64,000 nucleotides of DNA from Trogon surrucura. Lineage: Eukaryota; Chordata; Aves; Trogoniformes; Trogonidae. Below are positions 12,501-27,500 of the stretch, in pieces. The first letter of the stretch is position 1. Each line of letters opens with the position of its first letter. Under the pieces are notes generated by a model. It was not told the DNA's origin. It ran no database searches and saw only the letters and a list, made by a program, of their open reading frames with translations. The DNA lies in contig CM036621.1 in NCBI GenBank assembly GCA_020746105.1, positions 22,340,501 through 22,404,500 of the forward strand. Direction: 5' to 3'. The position numbers and the translations under genes were made by a program.

Positions 12501-15500
12501 CTCACAAAGTTAACTGCAAGTTACAATTTTTTTACTCCCCCCTCCCCAGGCAGTGAAAATTAATTCCAGTTTCCTGGAAAGCAATCACTTTATAACTTCT
12601 TTAATTCAGCTTGAATACAGTCAGTGCCGATAAGTCTTTGTGGGCTTCCTATTATTTCTGCTTGTCCCAGTGTCCATTCAAAAAGGACTGCTACATACTG
12701 TTGTCAAGTACTTGAGACACTGTAAAGAACCCTAGTTTGTACTGGGGGAAAAACTTCGTGATTTCTGATAGCTTAAAATATCCTACATTTGTTGTTCAAA
12801 ACCTGAGGACCCCCACAAGAGAAATACTATTCTCAATAGTTTGATTAGTACTGACTCAAGGGGCTTGCCTGGAGAACAATAAAACCTTAACACACTTTCA
12901 GAATAACCATTTCATCCATATTTGTGAGTACTGGGGTGTTGTACCACATCCCGCACACATCTTTGACCTTTTTACACCCTCTCAAGTCCCCACATATCAT
13001 TCTGTGCAACTGAAAAGAGCTATCAGGTTTATCTTAAACAAAAGCTAAACTGGACTACATGTTATACATTAAATCAGTGGCAGAGGTAATATTAAAAATT
13101 AAAACATCCAGCTTGTTGCTCTAACTTCCCATACATAGAATAGCCATGGGCATACAAGCTGTGCTTATGTAAGGCCCAATGCTCTATCTCTTGTCTGTGG
13201 AGCTACTACAACTGCTATTAGGCCATAAAGGAGGGCATTACCTCTTTATCGTCATGCCGTCTGCGGATAATTTCTTCTGGAGTTTCCATGTAATCAACTG
13301 GTGCAAAATGCCTTGGTGATTCTGAATCTACTTCAAAACAACATAAGGAAGTTAAAATACAGATGGATTTATTTAGCATAACCAGAAAGGAAAAAAAAAT
13401 AGGTATTTTTTTTAAAGATTTGTTTCCATTATGACAGTAAGGATTCTCAAATGCCAGTGACCACATTGCCAATCAGATATCAATAATTTATCTGTTTTAA
13501 TTTTTTTCCCTTTTGGGCTGTACTTGTGAACAAAGATCCAAAAACAGAGAGAAAATAACGGTACAGCAAAGTGTAAAGACATAGAAGGACTTTGTGAAGA
13601 AAAGATTCGCTGCCATCAAAATATGATTTGGCATTTTACTACTGAGAAAAAATTAATATACACGCACACACACGCACACACACACACACACACAACTAGA
13701 CCTTGAGAAACTGCTCCTTAAAGCAAATCATCTGGGTTTGGTTTATATTCCCATGTGTGCAAATGATATAGGACTAAAAATATCTCATGTTGAGATTCTT
13801 GTGTCCCCGGAGTTGCTTGAGAGACAATCTGAACCCGATGTGATTAGAAAGGCAGCAGAAATCGTTTCTCAGAAGTGCAGCTGTTAACAAGTCCTGAACA
13901 AAAATGCTCAGCAAGACACACAAAGGACACACTAGGGGAAAAAACAGAGAGAGTCAGGGGATGCAAAGGTGGGAAGTAAAAATGCAAGGGTTGTGGAAGA
14001 AAAGGGGAGGAGCAGGGAAGCAAGGAGACAGATCAAGGGACACTGGTAAAGAACACAAAAAGCCACCTCCTAGGTACGTCCCAAGTTCACTTTGCGGGTT
14101 GTTGTTTGTGTCCAGGCTGTGCCAGAGGGCATATGGAACAGGGTTCCCATTGTTTAAGGAGTCAGGAGGGTCAGCCCGGCCCATGAAGCCATCTCGGCTA
14201 GATCCCATGGCGGGGAAGTAGCTAAGCCTCTCCACAATGTCGAAGGAAGACAGGCGCCTGGGGGCTAGAGGCCTGCTTCTGGAGCACAGTTGGTGCTGGG
14301 GATGGTGACTCTTGTCTCCTATGCTCCCCTGCAGCTGTATGGGCTCGTCTGGGTTCTCAGGGCTGGGTACTGCCAGGCTTCCCAGGCAGTCTGGGGGTGG
14401 AGTCCTGCAGGATTTGTTCTGGAAGGGCTTTTTCAACCGGAAGGGGAGCGGGCTCATTAGGTAGACATTTCTGGGGAGCATGTGTCTGTCTCCATAGACA
14501 TCCCCTTTGGAATCAGGGTTCCTGGAGGCCTGTTGCTGCTCATGCCTTCGGATGGTAGTGAACCTGGTGTAGGAAGCTGGGCATGTGCCTTTGCATCTGT
14601 TGATTTTATGCTTCTGAGGCCCATTGAGGTTGCTGTTGCTGCTGCCGCTGTCATTGGATGCATTCGAGAGGAGATCTATCTCATCCGTGCAAGCTGACAG
14701 TGTGTCCATAGGGATGGCATCACTGACATCTGAAGCCGTGTCCTCCACGTTGCTGTAGGAGTGGGAGGATTTATCTGCCAAGCTGGCAGCATCCTTCTCT
14801 TCTTGCTGTGCTTTTGGCAAATCCAGAAGCAGTTCCGCAGAGTAGGCAGAACCCAGACAAGTTTGAGACTGGAGGGGAGTGGTGAACTTGTTTTGTCCAA
14901 TGGAAAAGTCAAGTGACGGCATTGATCGGGATCTCTGGATCAGCTGCTCAAAGGCACTGATACGGGAGGAAACGGTGTGTTTGGGGATCTGCTCTGAATC
15001 CTCTCGACTAAGGCTGTGCTCCATCCTCTCCTTTGTTTCATTCTCAAACTGAGATGCAATATCCCTCACGCTGCAGGACGACACTGTGCCCAAATGGATC
15101 TTGGACCGGTTGATCTGGTGCATGTCTTTATACAGCATTGTAAACTCCATCCCACTCTTCCTGGAGGCAGGGAACAGGTAGCCTTTCCTAGAGTTGCTGC
15201 CATACTCCTGCAAGCTCATGGCACTGCCAGATTTGATGGCATACTCCTGCTTTGACTTCATCAACATGTTTTCTATGCTTTCCCCTATGTCTACCACAAA
15301 AGCTTTTTTATTATCAAACAAGCCAATGGAGCTACGAAGGTTTTCGCAGCTTTGAGCTTTCTCATGAGATAGCAAGATACCCTTCTTGTCCTGCACAAGA
15401 GCAGCTGGAGCTGCTAGTTTGGGTTTGAATTTAGAAGGGAGGATTTCAGTAATGCAGGCTTTTGCAGCTGATAAGGGCTTCTTATGTTTACATGTGTGAC

Positions 15501-18500
15501 CTAACATACCGGCATGACTAGCGTTAAAGGTTCGGCTATTAACTGAAGAGGGTGCAGTCATGTGAGCATTCCCACCTTTACGATCCACTGGTAAGCATGC
15601 AGAATAAAATAAATACAACCTGTTAGCTTTAGTGCTAGAAAGCTATTGAGAAAGGAGAAAGAACATGCTTGGATTTCATAAAATGCACTTTAAAGAAACA
15701 AATTTCCAAAATGTAAAGGAAAGCAAAAAGAAATTGCACAACAAGCCACGCTTATAGCAGTAGAATGAAGAACATTTTGAAAATGAGAGGATTGACCAGA
15801 AGCACATCTGGAGCACTTTGAAGGTACCTTCCTAAAAAGTGCTAAGCATCACCAGATTCCAGGGAAGCTGTAGCACCACAGAAAAGGGCAGCTAAACTCT
15901 GGGCAGGATCAGGGTGTCAGCAAGAATGCAGAGGCACTAATGTTGCAAAAACGGCTTAATACCAAGCCTTTAATCGCATCTACTATGGTTTCACCACAGT
16001 GCTTGCCAAACAGTTTATTCCTGGGAGGGAGAAGACAATCAGCGGCTGATTCTGCTAGCAAAAGCAGGCCACATCACCTGGTCTTGCACAAGAGCTGCCT
16101 GCTTAGAGATTCCCCGTAGTAGGAATAAACTGAGTGTCCTTCAGACAAAGTGGCTGGCCATGTTTGCTTTAAAAATCAAGGAGTCAGATCAGGACATGAT
16201 TTTTATTTTTTTTTTTTAAGTCTGGGTTCAGCTTTGACTGAATCCAGGCTGGGATCCAGTCTGGGTTCAGCTTAGGCTGCAGTTTTTAGGTCTGTTTCCG
16301 ATTTGAGTTCAAACTCAAATGTCAAAATAACCATTTAGGTTCAATTACAGTTTGGGGAACAATAACTGCTTGAACAGATTTTTTAGTTCAGATTGTTTGA
16401 CTCTCTGCCCTACAGGCCTGACATAATGCTGAAAAACAGTTGGAAGACAGAGACAGAGGCAGACTTTTTTGGTGCGATGTACTATTTTTAGGGAGAGCAG
16501 TTCAGAAACCCAACGCGTTCCTTCCCCAGTCCTCTCCCCATCTCAAGCCATTTTTAGGCTGAAGTTGGCTCAGAGATACATTCCCCAATAAAACTCCCTG
16601 ATGGAAGTCAGGCTCTTCCTTGTCCTAATTTCCTACGGGGACCACGATGGGGGAAGGAAAGGGGAGGAGATGCAGTGGTCTTCTGCTATCTCACTGTCTC
16701 AGAACCCACAGGGCATTGCCGGTTCCCAGCATCCTATGCATTCTCTGCACACCCCTCGCAGGCAGGAGGCTGTGGAGCACACGGCTACACCTGGGTAGCC
16801 AGGCCAACAAACATGGTGTGGCCTGTTGCAATATCAAAGCAGGAAGAACAGAAAAGGCAGGGGAGGGCTCTTCATGGCAAGGCAGTGGGAGCAAATGGAT
16901 AGCAAGGCCAGCCTGAGCAGCCTTGAGGAAGAACATTGAGGGTGTGGGGTGTGGCTGAGGAGCTGGATGAAGGGAGCTGGTGCCTGTTGGGACCTGGAGG
17001 GTCATGAAAAATATTGGCCAGCGTGGTCTGAGAGAAAAAAGGAGGGAAAACTGGGGATGGCAAAGAGGAAGGACAGAGGAAACCTCAACTGTCTTGAATA
17101 GGACTCTAAAACCTGCAGCATTTTGTCCCACATCACCTGGCTTTTGACATTCTGCACAGAATAGAGAAGAGGTTAGTGCCCTGACCACCTACCTTTTGTG
17201 GAAGCAGAGCTAGAAGGGCGCTTGAGACCACTCAGCCCCTGAAATGGGATGTCGCCACCTTCCAGCACACTCTTGTAAATCTGCCTTTCATTCTCCAAGC
17301 CAGCAGGGTCCCCGAGTGCTGGTTCTGACTCCCTCTTCACTGCATGGTAGTTGGGTGAGCTGGAAAACACAAAAACCAAAGAGGAATACCAATGGGTCAC
17401 TTCTGTTTGCTGAGAGCTTTATGCAAAATAAGGGAAAACCACACCTGTGAACCCAAAATAGACTGTGTATGAAGCACTGGTAGCACTGGTGCTGAATGAA
17501 GAGGTTATGAACACGTTGCAATAATGCTCAAGGTTTGGCACTAGCATTTTTCACCTCAGGGAACTCTCCTGTATCAGACCCCAAGAAAAGAGGTGTCAAA
17601 AAAGCACTCCTTTATTTTACAGACGAGACAACAGAGTCACAGAGCAGATGCATGGTTTCTTTGCAGACACAAAGAAATTCACCAGCTAGAAGGAAGCAGC
17701 ACAAATATCTTCTCGCTCCCCAGTCCTCTCTCTTTAAACACCAGCCATGCCTGTCCCCTGCTTATGAAGCACAGCTGCTCAGTTCAGCTCAACCAGTTCA
17801 GCCTCCCAGTTAACGCTATAGTCCAAGACTCCCATAGCAATTTCTCAAGCCTAACGGTGAGGGACCATGCAGAAAAAACAATACTATGAGGCTATAGACA
17901 CTATTGTTTTAAATGCCAAAGAAATTTCCAGATGTGCATAGTTCTGCTTAGCTTTGCGCCTCAGACTTCCACGACAGGGGATAAAAAATAAAAAATCCTT
18001 GGAAGACTCTAGATCTACCAGGCAGATACATAAATAAAATGTGTTAAAATGAGCATAGTTTTAATTTCTTAGATTTTTAAAGACTGGACATTTAGTACAA
18101 ATCCCTTTTCTCAGTCATGAATCTAAGCACAAATATGTTCCCACATCTGATTTCTAGATTTCACTGTTTTCTCTCTAAAAAAATAACCAACAATGCCTTT
18201 CCAGGCACAAAAGACTTACAAACAGGCACACAATTGTTTTCCTAAAAGCTAAGCTGATCCAATAATGCAGATCCAATAACTGTTCTTGTACTCAATTAGG
18301 CTCTTCAGAGTAAGATGGAATCTCACACAAAGCTATTCTGGGGCCAAAGTCTGACTACTGGAAAGTTTGAAAAGAATAAAAACCAGGGCATTTGCCAGTT
18401 CATGGAAACACTCTGAGAGCTCGTTTACATCCTGATGTCCAGGAGTGATTCAAATTTATGAGAGTGTGGAAACGCCTGTGGTTACGCCTGCTTGTTGTAG

Positions 18501-21500
18501 ATAAATTTGTACACGCAGCTGTTTATTTTGGATAGACGTTGTACTCATGGGGTAAAGAGAAAGCTTTCAAACATATCAGAGGACTAGCCATAGAGGTGAA
18601 ATTACACAATGACTGGATCACAAAGATGATTCTCATTTCCGGACAAGGAAAAACAAGTCATATGCAGTACCATAAATTGCTTTCTGGAGTGAAAAAAAGA
18701 GAAGGGGAAAACTGTCACTTTTATAACTGAGGCAATGTTCAAACAGACCCATAGCTACTGGACTGTTTTGTCCTATGGGGGTTATCTCAGCATCTCCCTT
18801 TGCCAGATTCCAAAGGAAGCTCTGCCAGTTGCTGCAGGGAATGATGACTGCCCTGAGGTTCCTCACCTGAGAAATAAAACCATTTTAGCCTAGGTGTTAA
18901 AACCAAAGGGTTAAAAAGATCCTCCTTTGGGAACACACCTGGGGGAGAGAGGAGGTATTTGGCAGAGTCCCTTTACTGGCTGCTCCCTTATTAGGGCCAG
19001 CAAGCAGTGCTGTTTTAGGGCCAAAGCAGTCTGCCAGATCAGAATCAGGTGAATGGAGAGAAGAGGAACAATGCAAAGAGACAAAAACTCCAGGTGCCTT
19101 TTGTCCCTGCTCTATAAACTAACTCTAGCACCGGACCTCGCTGTCACGTGATATTAACAGGAGTCTGGAGAAGAAGATGCCTCTCCTAACAAGCCATCCA
19201 CGCAGAGGAGATCGCTATGCCTACAGACAATGTTAAGCACTCACTCTACTTACAAGGAGCAGCAGTTTGCAGTAGGAGCTCGCTCCACGGCTGAAGTAAC
19301 TCAGCACAGTTCACCACCTTGCTCTGAGGTTTTTTTAGTGTGTGTTCTTTAAAAAAAAAAAAAAACCCCAAACCCCAAAACTCCCAAGCTCCATGTACAA
19401 CTCATTTAGGCAGAGCATACTGTTTATTATGTATTCCTCTGGAAAAGTAGTGCCACATTAGACCTTTGAGAAATATTGTTACTGCTATCACTGTTCCCTT
19501 TCTGGAAGCTAGAAAATGACTGCCTTGCATCAGCAGCCTCCATTTGATCTGATGTGCATAAGCGGGAATATCTAACAGAAGCCAATCTATCACACATATG
19601 TAACAGAAACAAACTTTGTTTATTCCATGCAATAAAGTTACTTGAATGAAGTTACACTCAATTTTCAAACTTCATCAAGATGGAGTCAAAGGTCCAATTT
19701 TTTTTTTTTATTTTAAAGTCACTGCCTAGCACAGTCAGCAATTCCTATCTAGACAATGTAATCACTCACGTAATCACTTCAAAATTCATTGAAGACCAAA
19801 GAGCAGATATTGTATCTGGACTTACTTAAAGCACATGCATAATTGTCATGGTGCATGCATTTGTCTATATCCATCACGAAAAAATAAAGATAACCCATTT
19901 CCAACACCCAAACTCATCCTACAATGCCCTCCGATTGCAAGAGAAACATCAAAAAAAAATTGGAAAACTTACTAGGAAGAATGGTCCGTGGAAGTTTCCA
20001 GAGGAGTAACACCTGCTGTATTCTGCAAAAGTCCAAACAAAGGAGTCATTGATACACACTTGCATGTCAGGAGAAAGAAAAAGCCTTGCTTAAGTAATTT
20101 TCCACCTATTGCTTGAATATTAGCCTTTAGGAGACATTGAGGTTTAAGTCTAAACACAGTTTAAGCTGTCAATGTCTGTGCAGAAAAGCGACAATTTTCC
20201 TGAGTTCCTTCAGGGCAGTGACAGGTTTTTAAAGCGCCTATTCTTTTGTCTGCAAATGAGTCATTGTGAATAAAGCCAAAAGCAAGAAGAGATAACCAGC
20301 TGGGCCATGACCAGCAGACACATGCTCATAATTATTTCCCCAAGCTTTTTCCCCAACCGGTCACTGCCTGCCTTTGCTTTAAAGGTATATTACATTTCTG
20401 CAGCATAATACATTCCTCAGCATTCAAAAAACTATCAAAGCACTGACAAGAGAAGCAATGTTTCAGTTCAGTTTCCTTAAGAGAAGCAATGCCAGTTGCA
20501 CAGGTTCAATAGCAAAAGCCAGTTCTTATCCGCTTGCTTTAAATCCATCTAACACTTGATATACACATTATTTAGAAAAATTGAAGGCAATTTTAGAAGA
20601 AATGCTCTATTTGGCGTCCTCTCATCTATCTGAGGATTCCTACGTAGAAAAAAAAGCAAATCTTGGGTTTGAAAAAGCAGTTTTTTCAAGTCCTGGTGAA
20701 ATGCCGCAGCTTCAAAAAAAAAAAAAATCAACAACAGAAAAACACAGAAAAAATGGCGTGTTACCAAATTAATCTGTCATTTCATGGTCCGGGTCCTGCA
20801 GACCCTCAAAACAGCAGCAGCAGCTGACCTGCCCTAGAAGGCCATGGCAAGGTGCAGCATAAGGAGAACCGTGTAAAATCTCTTGGGAATATCCAAATCT
20901 TGGGTACGCCTGAGCTCCTAGCAGAGAGCGGGGCTTGTATGAAGGGAGGGTAGATGGCAACACGCTTGAAAGGCACGAGATGATGACGTGACGCCAACCA
21001 AGAATTTTAAGCTGATTGCTGCTGCCTATTCATGTGAAAAATAGAGAGGGTGGTTGCTGTGGTTTTTTTTTTGCAGACACTGCACTCAAAACCCCCTAAA
21101 AGGGGGATAGGGGCTGGGGGCAGCTGAAAGGGAACAGGGGGGAGAGGAAACCACTGTATCTGAAATGGATTTCAAGCCGGATTCTCAGCATCACGTTCTA
21201 TTATTTCTGACAGCGACACAGCAAGCCATGCAGTCAGAATGGTCAGAACCATTATTTATCCCAACCTCATTTAATAATCATCCAGCAGTGAATAGATTAA
21301 AGCAGAGAGTTTGAAAACAGGGATTGGCAGCATGAAAAGAATAGGAAATACCTTCTGTGGCTTTTTATGTGGCGCTTTATAAAGCTTCTCCATTTTTTCT
21401 AAATCTGCCTCTAACTCAGTCTGGTAGAGGTAGAGATCTTTTTCTAGATCAGTCTGGTTAAAGAAGGAGAAGAAGAATGGGAAAATAATGCTTAGGGTTA

Positions 21501-24500
21501 GGGGAAACCAAAGGAATGTTAATTGTGAAAAAAAACAACCAAAACAATGAGCCTTTTTAATCGAAAAAAAGACAAAGGTGATAAGGACAATACACAGAAA
21601 TTCACTAGTAATTAATCATGTTTCAATCATTATAGAAGTAATAGTTTTAGGCATTTAACATTCAATATTAAGAGATGCACAGGCCTGCTAGAATCTAATT
21701 CTACAAACCACAAAGTTATAAAACCCACCTGTAAGAAAACAAAAAAAAGATACTGTAACAATATGCAATATGCTGTTAGTATAATTATCATTGCAAGTCA
21801 AGACAGCAAACCCACCACTCTAGATTATGGCTGATTATGCTTTAAGAACTGTTTATTAAATAAATTTACTGGCTACATCATTGTTAGGCTAATGAGCTCA
21901 AGCCCAATTAAAAAAAATCACTCACAAGCATACAAAACCCAAGCACTGCTAGGAAAAAAACAAAAACAAAAAAGAAAATCACATACACACGCTAGATGCT
22001 GTAGTACAATGTACGTGAGACACAATTACCTTTCTATCCTCTCTAGTAAGGATAGAGCAATCTCCAGGAGTATAATCCCAAATCTTTTTTGGAGGCTGAT
22101 GGAAAGCAGAGGAAGGAAATGAGGAAATGAAGATAAGGAAAGACATCACAGAGAATATGGAAACCGGATTAGAACAGAGCGGGAATACAATAGGGGATTT
22201 GCATCAACACTGAAAAAGAAATTTAAAAAACAAAACCAAAACACAACAGAGAGAGATAGAGAGCGGGATAAATCCGCTGTAGCACAAATATCAAGAGAAC
22301 GTGGGACGCAAAAGGGAACATACATGCAGTCTGGGAGGGGCTGTTTTCAGTAGTGTTTGAGAAAATTTTTATTTTTGTAAGTTGGTCTAAGGGATTTTGG
22401 ACTCTCTGGAGGGAGCCCAGAGCTGGTGGTTAAAGCATTCTTAACACAAAAATAAAACACAACAAAATGGGGAAAAAACACACAGTCATAAAAAGCATTT
22501 GTCTTGCTCATTCTTCTTCTCACAAGGAAAGGGCAAAACAAGGGCCTTTGATAAATAAAAGGGAGACTCCTTCCCACCCCCGCCAGACTATGAATACATA
22601 CCATGTGAACAAATGGCTGAATTTCCAGTGGTGGCATTGTGGGGCAATGAGAATGCAGAGTTGTTATTTTTTTTTTCACTGTTTGGGGGGTTTGTTTGTG
22701 GGGATTTTTGGTGAAGAACTTGGGACACATGGACGTTTGGGAACTAGTTACTTAAAATTCAATCTATAGATGAAGGCACCGATTTCAAAATAAGATTTTC
22801 CTCTTTGGATGCACATGTAAGTATCAGAGAAGATTATTCAAAGTGAAAGACCTTTGTCCTGCTACTCCTATTCAAATAATGCCACATTAATACCCTCATT
22901 TCATCAGGTATGTGCCTCTCATCGATATGCTCAAAGAGACTTTGTTCTTACTTTGTGGAATCAGAATACATTTGCTCTGTTTCCAAACAAAAATAAACCT
23001 CTATTGGCTGGCAAGCCTAACATTATCCTACGTGTCCGTACAGACCTCTGTGACTCAATTATTAAAGGGCCTCCAAGTCACTGACAGGAATTTCTGAGTG
23101 TCAGTCTATTGAAGGGCACACTGAGTTACAACACCTGGGTCTTGGTCCAAATTCCTTTCTAGACTGCCTGGATCTGTAGTTTGATTCTGTCCCACCTTAC
23201 ATTTGGACAGCCACTGGGTGGATGCAAACAGTAAATATCCATTTCTTATCCATCTGGTCATCAGCAGCAGAGGGCTAGACGGTGTTGCAAAGATTTAGGC
23301 TTGAGATTTGGAGGGAAGAACTGGAGTGAAGGAGGTGAGAAGGCAGGACATGTACCCCTTTTTCCAGCCTGCTGCTCCTCCATTTGTAGCAAAGAGCTTA
23401 CTCAGTGCTGTCTCAGTAAGGGCTGGGAGAAAGTGCCCATGGGTGTGATCCCACAATCACAGCAGGAAACAACCAAGCTCTAGACTGACAAAATGTCAAC
23501 TTTTGTGGATGGGATCCATGGAGTTGCAGACCAGGAGTCAGGACAAAGGAAGACAGGAACATGTGTGGATTCAATCTCAGCAGCACACTGAAAAAGCATC
23601 CATGCTGCTGCAGAGACTGATCTACCTGTCTGCAGAGCATGTGCCTGTCCACAGAGCTGCCCAGAAATGCATCTGGGTTGCTGGTCCAACAAAGTGTCGC
23701 TTCAGCTGCCCTAGGAAGTGCATGCACTTTCCCCAGTGGGGACAGCCCCATCCTGGTCATTCTGCTGTCTTTGGAGAGCAGCACCCACAAGCTCACAAGA
23801 ATCCAGTGCTCCCTTTTACCAAGTGTGTTTCCTGCCCACATCGCATAGCTGCAAATAAAGTCAGAAAGCCAGGGCAAGTCATACCTGTAGAAATATACAT
23901 TATCTCCAGCACTGGGGAAAAAAAAACTTGGACAAATAGAGAATCTTCAAAAATCCCAGACACTAGCAAACACCAGTTGAAACTCTCTGGTTAGGCATGA
24001 GGTTTAGCCACTAGCTGGTCACAAAAATCTGGTCCTCTCATGACTGGAGTGAGCAACACTACCAAAACCATGCTATATTGGGTGTGGTAAGGAAGCTCAG
24101 AGGGAGCTTTGCTAGCTATAAAGGTCTGATATGGCATCCTCGACTCAAGTGCCTGATGCCAAAGCACTGTGTGCAGAGTACCCCGCTCAGGGGCTGACAT
24201 AGTTGATCAGGGAGCGTGGTTGCATTGCTTTGGAGCTAGAGCAACCTGAAATGAGTTATCATTTCAAGGGAAGCTGTAAGAAAGTAGCCCTTAACAATCG
24301 TGCCCTGAGCAAGGCAGGGAACTTGTCACCAGAACAGATGCTCTGCCAAACAAGAGATGGGGCGCTGGTGTAGCCTGAGATGCCCTCATCTGAAGTAAGG
24401 CCAAGATTGCATGACTAAAAGCACAAACGCACATTTCTAAGGAACAGATATAGCCTCACTTCTAGAAAGGCCCAAGGGCATAAATGTTCTCCTTTCATTT

Positions 24501-27500
24501 ACACATTTTGCACCAACTTACACTAACCCGAAGGATCATAGTGATGACAAACCTTCATTCATTTCAAAAGCATATGGCTATTAATTACATGGCAGCAAAG
24601 AGAAGCATATTTCTTCTCACTGTATGGAAATCTTAAACCATGACAACTGGCAAAAGGTTAAATTCTTATACTGACAATTTAGAAGCCTCAGTGAGGTGGG
24701 GTTTACCTGACCTCTATGGCCTAAAATTTAGGGGTCTCATCTCAACACTATTGAAGCTCCTTCTTTAACTTAGGATGGAAGGTCTATAGCTATAAAACAT
24801 CATTTGCTATGACAGAAGGGTCTACCCAGGCGCTGCAGATACTTGGTTTTCAGAAATAATGACACTATTTCTATGATGTGATCAGACTGGGCACCTAACC
24901 TCAGGCAGCTACATTCAATGCAGAGGAATTTTGTCACTTTCGTGAGAACAAAAACAAGATTTAAAGAAAACGTGCTCTCTGGTGTCTGTGGGCAGTTGCC
25001 TTTGAAGCCAGTACTGAACCTTGAAACGTATTTCTGATTTGCTTTACATGAAATCTCAGCAGCACTCAAAAATGGTGTGCATGGGCATTTGACAACTGAC
25101 CTCAAGGAGAAAGGAAAATTAACCACTATACTGATTAAATACTACTCAAGTGGCAGAGGGTGATACTGACCCTCTGGTACAGTAAGAGTAGCTTATTAAA
25201 CACTATTTAATAATAAAATTATTAGTGTTTAACTAGTAAAAAATAGGCCATAAAATGCTTTAAAGTCACTTTTTTTTTTTGCAGTAGTCATGACAACTGA
25301 TGCGTTCACTCCATAACATGTCCTTTGTCCTACTGAATAATTAAGCTTTGCTTCATCTTTTTGCAGAGTGGGAAGTCAAGGCTCTTTTTTTTTTTCTTTC
25401 CCACACACTCAGCAACACAGCTCCATTTAAAAAGAAAGCACGCTGTTCTCAGACTCCTTCAGTTTCAGGGAATGGTAAGGGCTATTCAACAGACTGATGC
25501 ACCCCATTTAGGCAAGGGACAATCACAAGCATAAGGAAATGAGCAGGAAACAAGGTCATGATCTGTTTATGGATAGCTGGAAATTATTGGCCTACAGTTT
25601 ACAAGCCAAGACCACAAACAAATGAGTGATTCTCCTTGACTTAAAGCTATCTATCAGCCACCCTAGATCTTGTTAAACAGAGGGTGAATAAGGGTTTTAA
25701 ATAAGAATTTTCAATAATGAGAACAGGACTTCTAACATTAATAACAAAAATACAGTTTGAATGATGCTGTGTGAAAAAATACTGCCTTGTTGATACATAT
25801 GATTGGAAGGTGGGGAATGTCTGTAAATAGCTTCAAAATACTTAAAGTGGCCAAAGAACACTTGCTTTACATGAGTATCAGGAAGATGTTATAAGCAGTC
25901 ACATTTTCAAATGAGGCAGCTGTTCCACGTTTAGGGCCTAGCAAGGAAATGGGACAATCGGGTTTTTTTTAAAAAAAAAAGAAAGAAAAAGAAAAAGGTA
26001 GGTTGACTTCATTGGTCATCAAACTATCGAACTTACCGGTTTCCCAAACTCCAATTCCGAAAAGAATTTATACCAAGGTTCATTCTTTAAATCTATCTCT
26101 TCTGGGCTTATATCCCGAGTCTAAAGGAGTTGGTGATAGGGGAATGGAAGAAAGAGAAGGATAACATTATGCAAAGAATACACGGAAACGGACCGTTAGA
26201 GATGCAGATCCCATGGCTTCCATTCTGAAACGTAGATATAATTTGGAATTTCTATTGCACGTCTTTCACAAAGGCCATGAACTGCTTTGCAAACATCAGT
26301 TAAGCCTAATGGCATCATTGCGAGTAACATGAATATGAATGAATTGCATTTTACAGATCAGAAAACCCACACAGAGAGGGATTATGCAGCTTGCCCAGAG
26401 GCACAGGAAGATTCAACAGAAGAGCTGGGAGTCAACCAATCCCTCAGCCCTACTGTCAGACACTTTGATCGAGTCCAAAGCTGCATATACTTAATATATT
26501 TTTTAATTATTTTGGTTAAAAAAAAAAAGAGATATTCAGTGAGACCTGGATCAAACACTGCATCTTTAACAGAACATGAATATGTGAGAATCCCTGTTCT
26601 ATACACTGCAAACAGAGTGGAAGGTGGTTTTCTAAATCAAAGGAGACACAAGTCAGAGAGAGCACATCCCTGAAAGATCTCTGAAGGGATGGAGAGAGAG
26701 ACAATGTTACTCATTTCATCACAAATAAATGTTAGAGAATCAGACAAAACTACAATGAAGGAAAATCAGACAGGACAGAAAACAGTACAGCTGAAAAGGA
26801 AATTCCATTCTGTTCATACAATCTGTTTTAATAGTTGTAGCTGTTAAAAAACACACCTGGTGAGATAAGAGATGAGTCTGTTGCTGAGGGTTATGAGGTG
26901 CCACTCCTCAAAAGACATGTAGCCAACTCTTGCACTGCAGTGTATCTAGTCTTAGGCACAATGGGTCCTAGTATATTAAATATATAAATACACTATGTTC
27001 GAAATGCCAGTGTGGTCACAAGTACTCCATCACATCAAGTGACAAGCCACACACATACACACAGGGTGTGCTGACGCAAATCATCCTCTGATGGCGTTAC
27101 TGAAGCAGGGGGCAGTTCCCAGCAGTGCTGGGCTTTGCTAGATGTCCCAGACTCTTCCACAGCTACTAGACATCACAAAAAAACTTCTAGGACAAGAACT
27201 CAGGACTGGAGCTAAAAGAGGAGCAATGCTTCAGTCTGGAAGATTAATAGTTGTATCATATTTGATCTCTGATGGCACCAAGGCAGATCTGGCTCCTTCT
27301 TAAAGGTACAATAGAAGCAATGCCTCCATTTTTTTTCTTTACTGCATTCCAACTGAAAGTACTTATCTTGTTATATAAACGTCTTTTAAAAGAAAGCCCA
27401 CTGATGTCAACCAGAGGCTCTTCATTGCTCTGTAATGGTTTTGGACTGGGATTCACAGCTCTGGGTGTGATTATGAGGTGACAGACACAAATCTCCTACA

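Noticed and set aside
16691..17188. 165-codon minus-strand frame adjoining exon 22
   Set aside because: It lies beyond a good donor (gtaggt), is not in the human protein and is low-complexity Leu/Pro from pyrimidine-rich intron.
23413..23994. Overlapping open frames of 154 and 163 codons on opposite strands
   Set aside because: Cys/His-rich look suggested a zinc finger, but there is no regular spacing, and the opposite-strand overlap points to chance.
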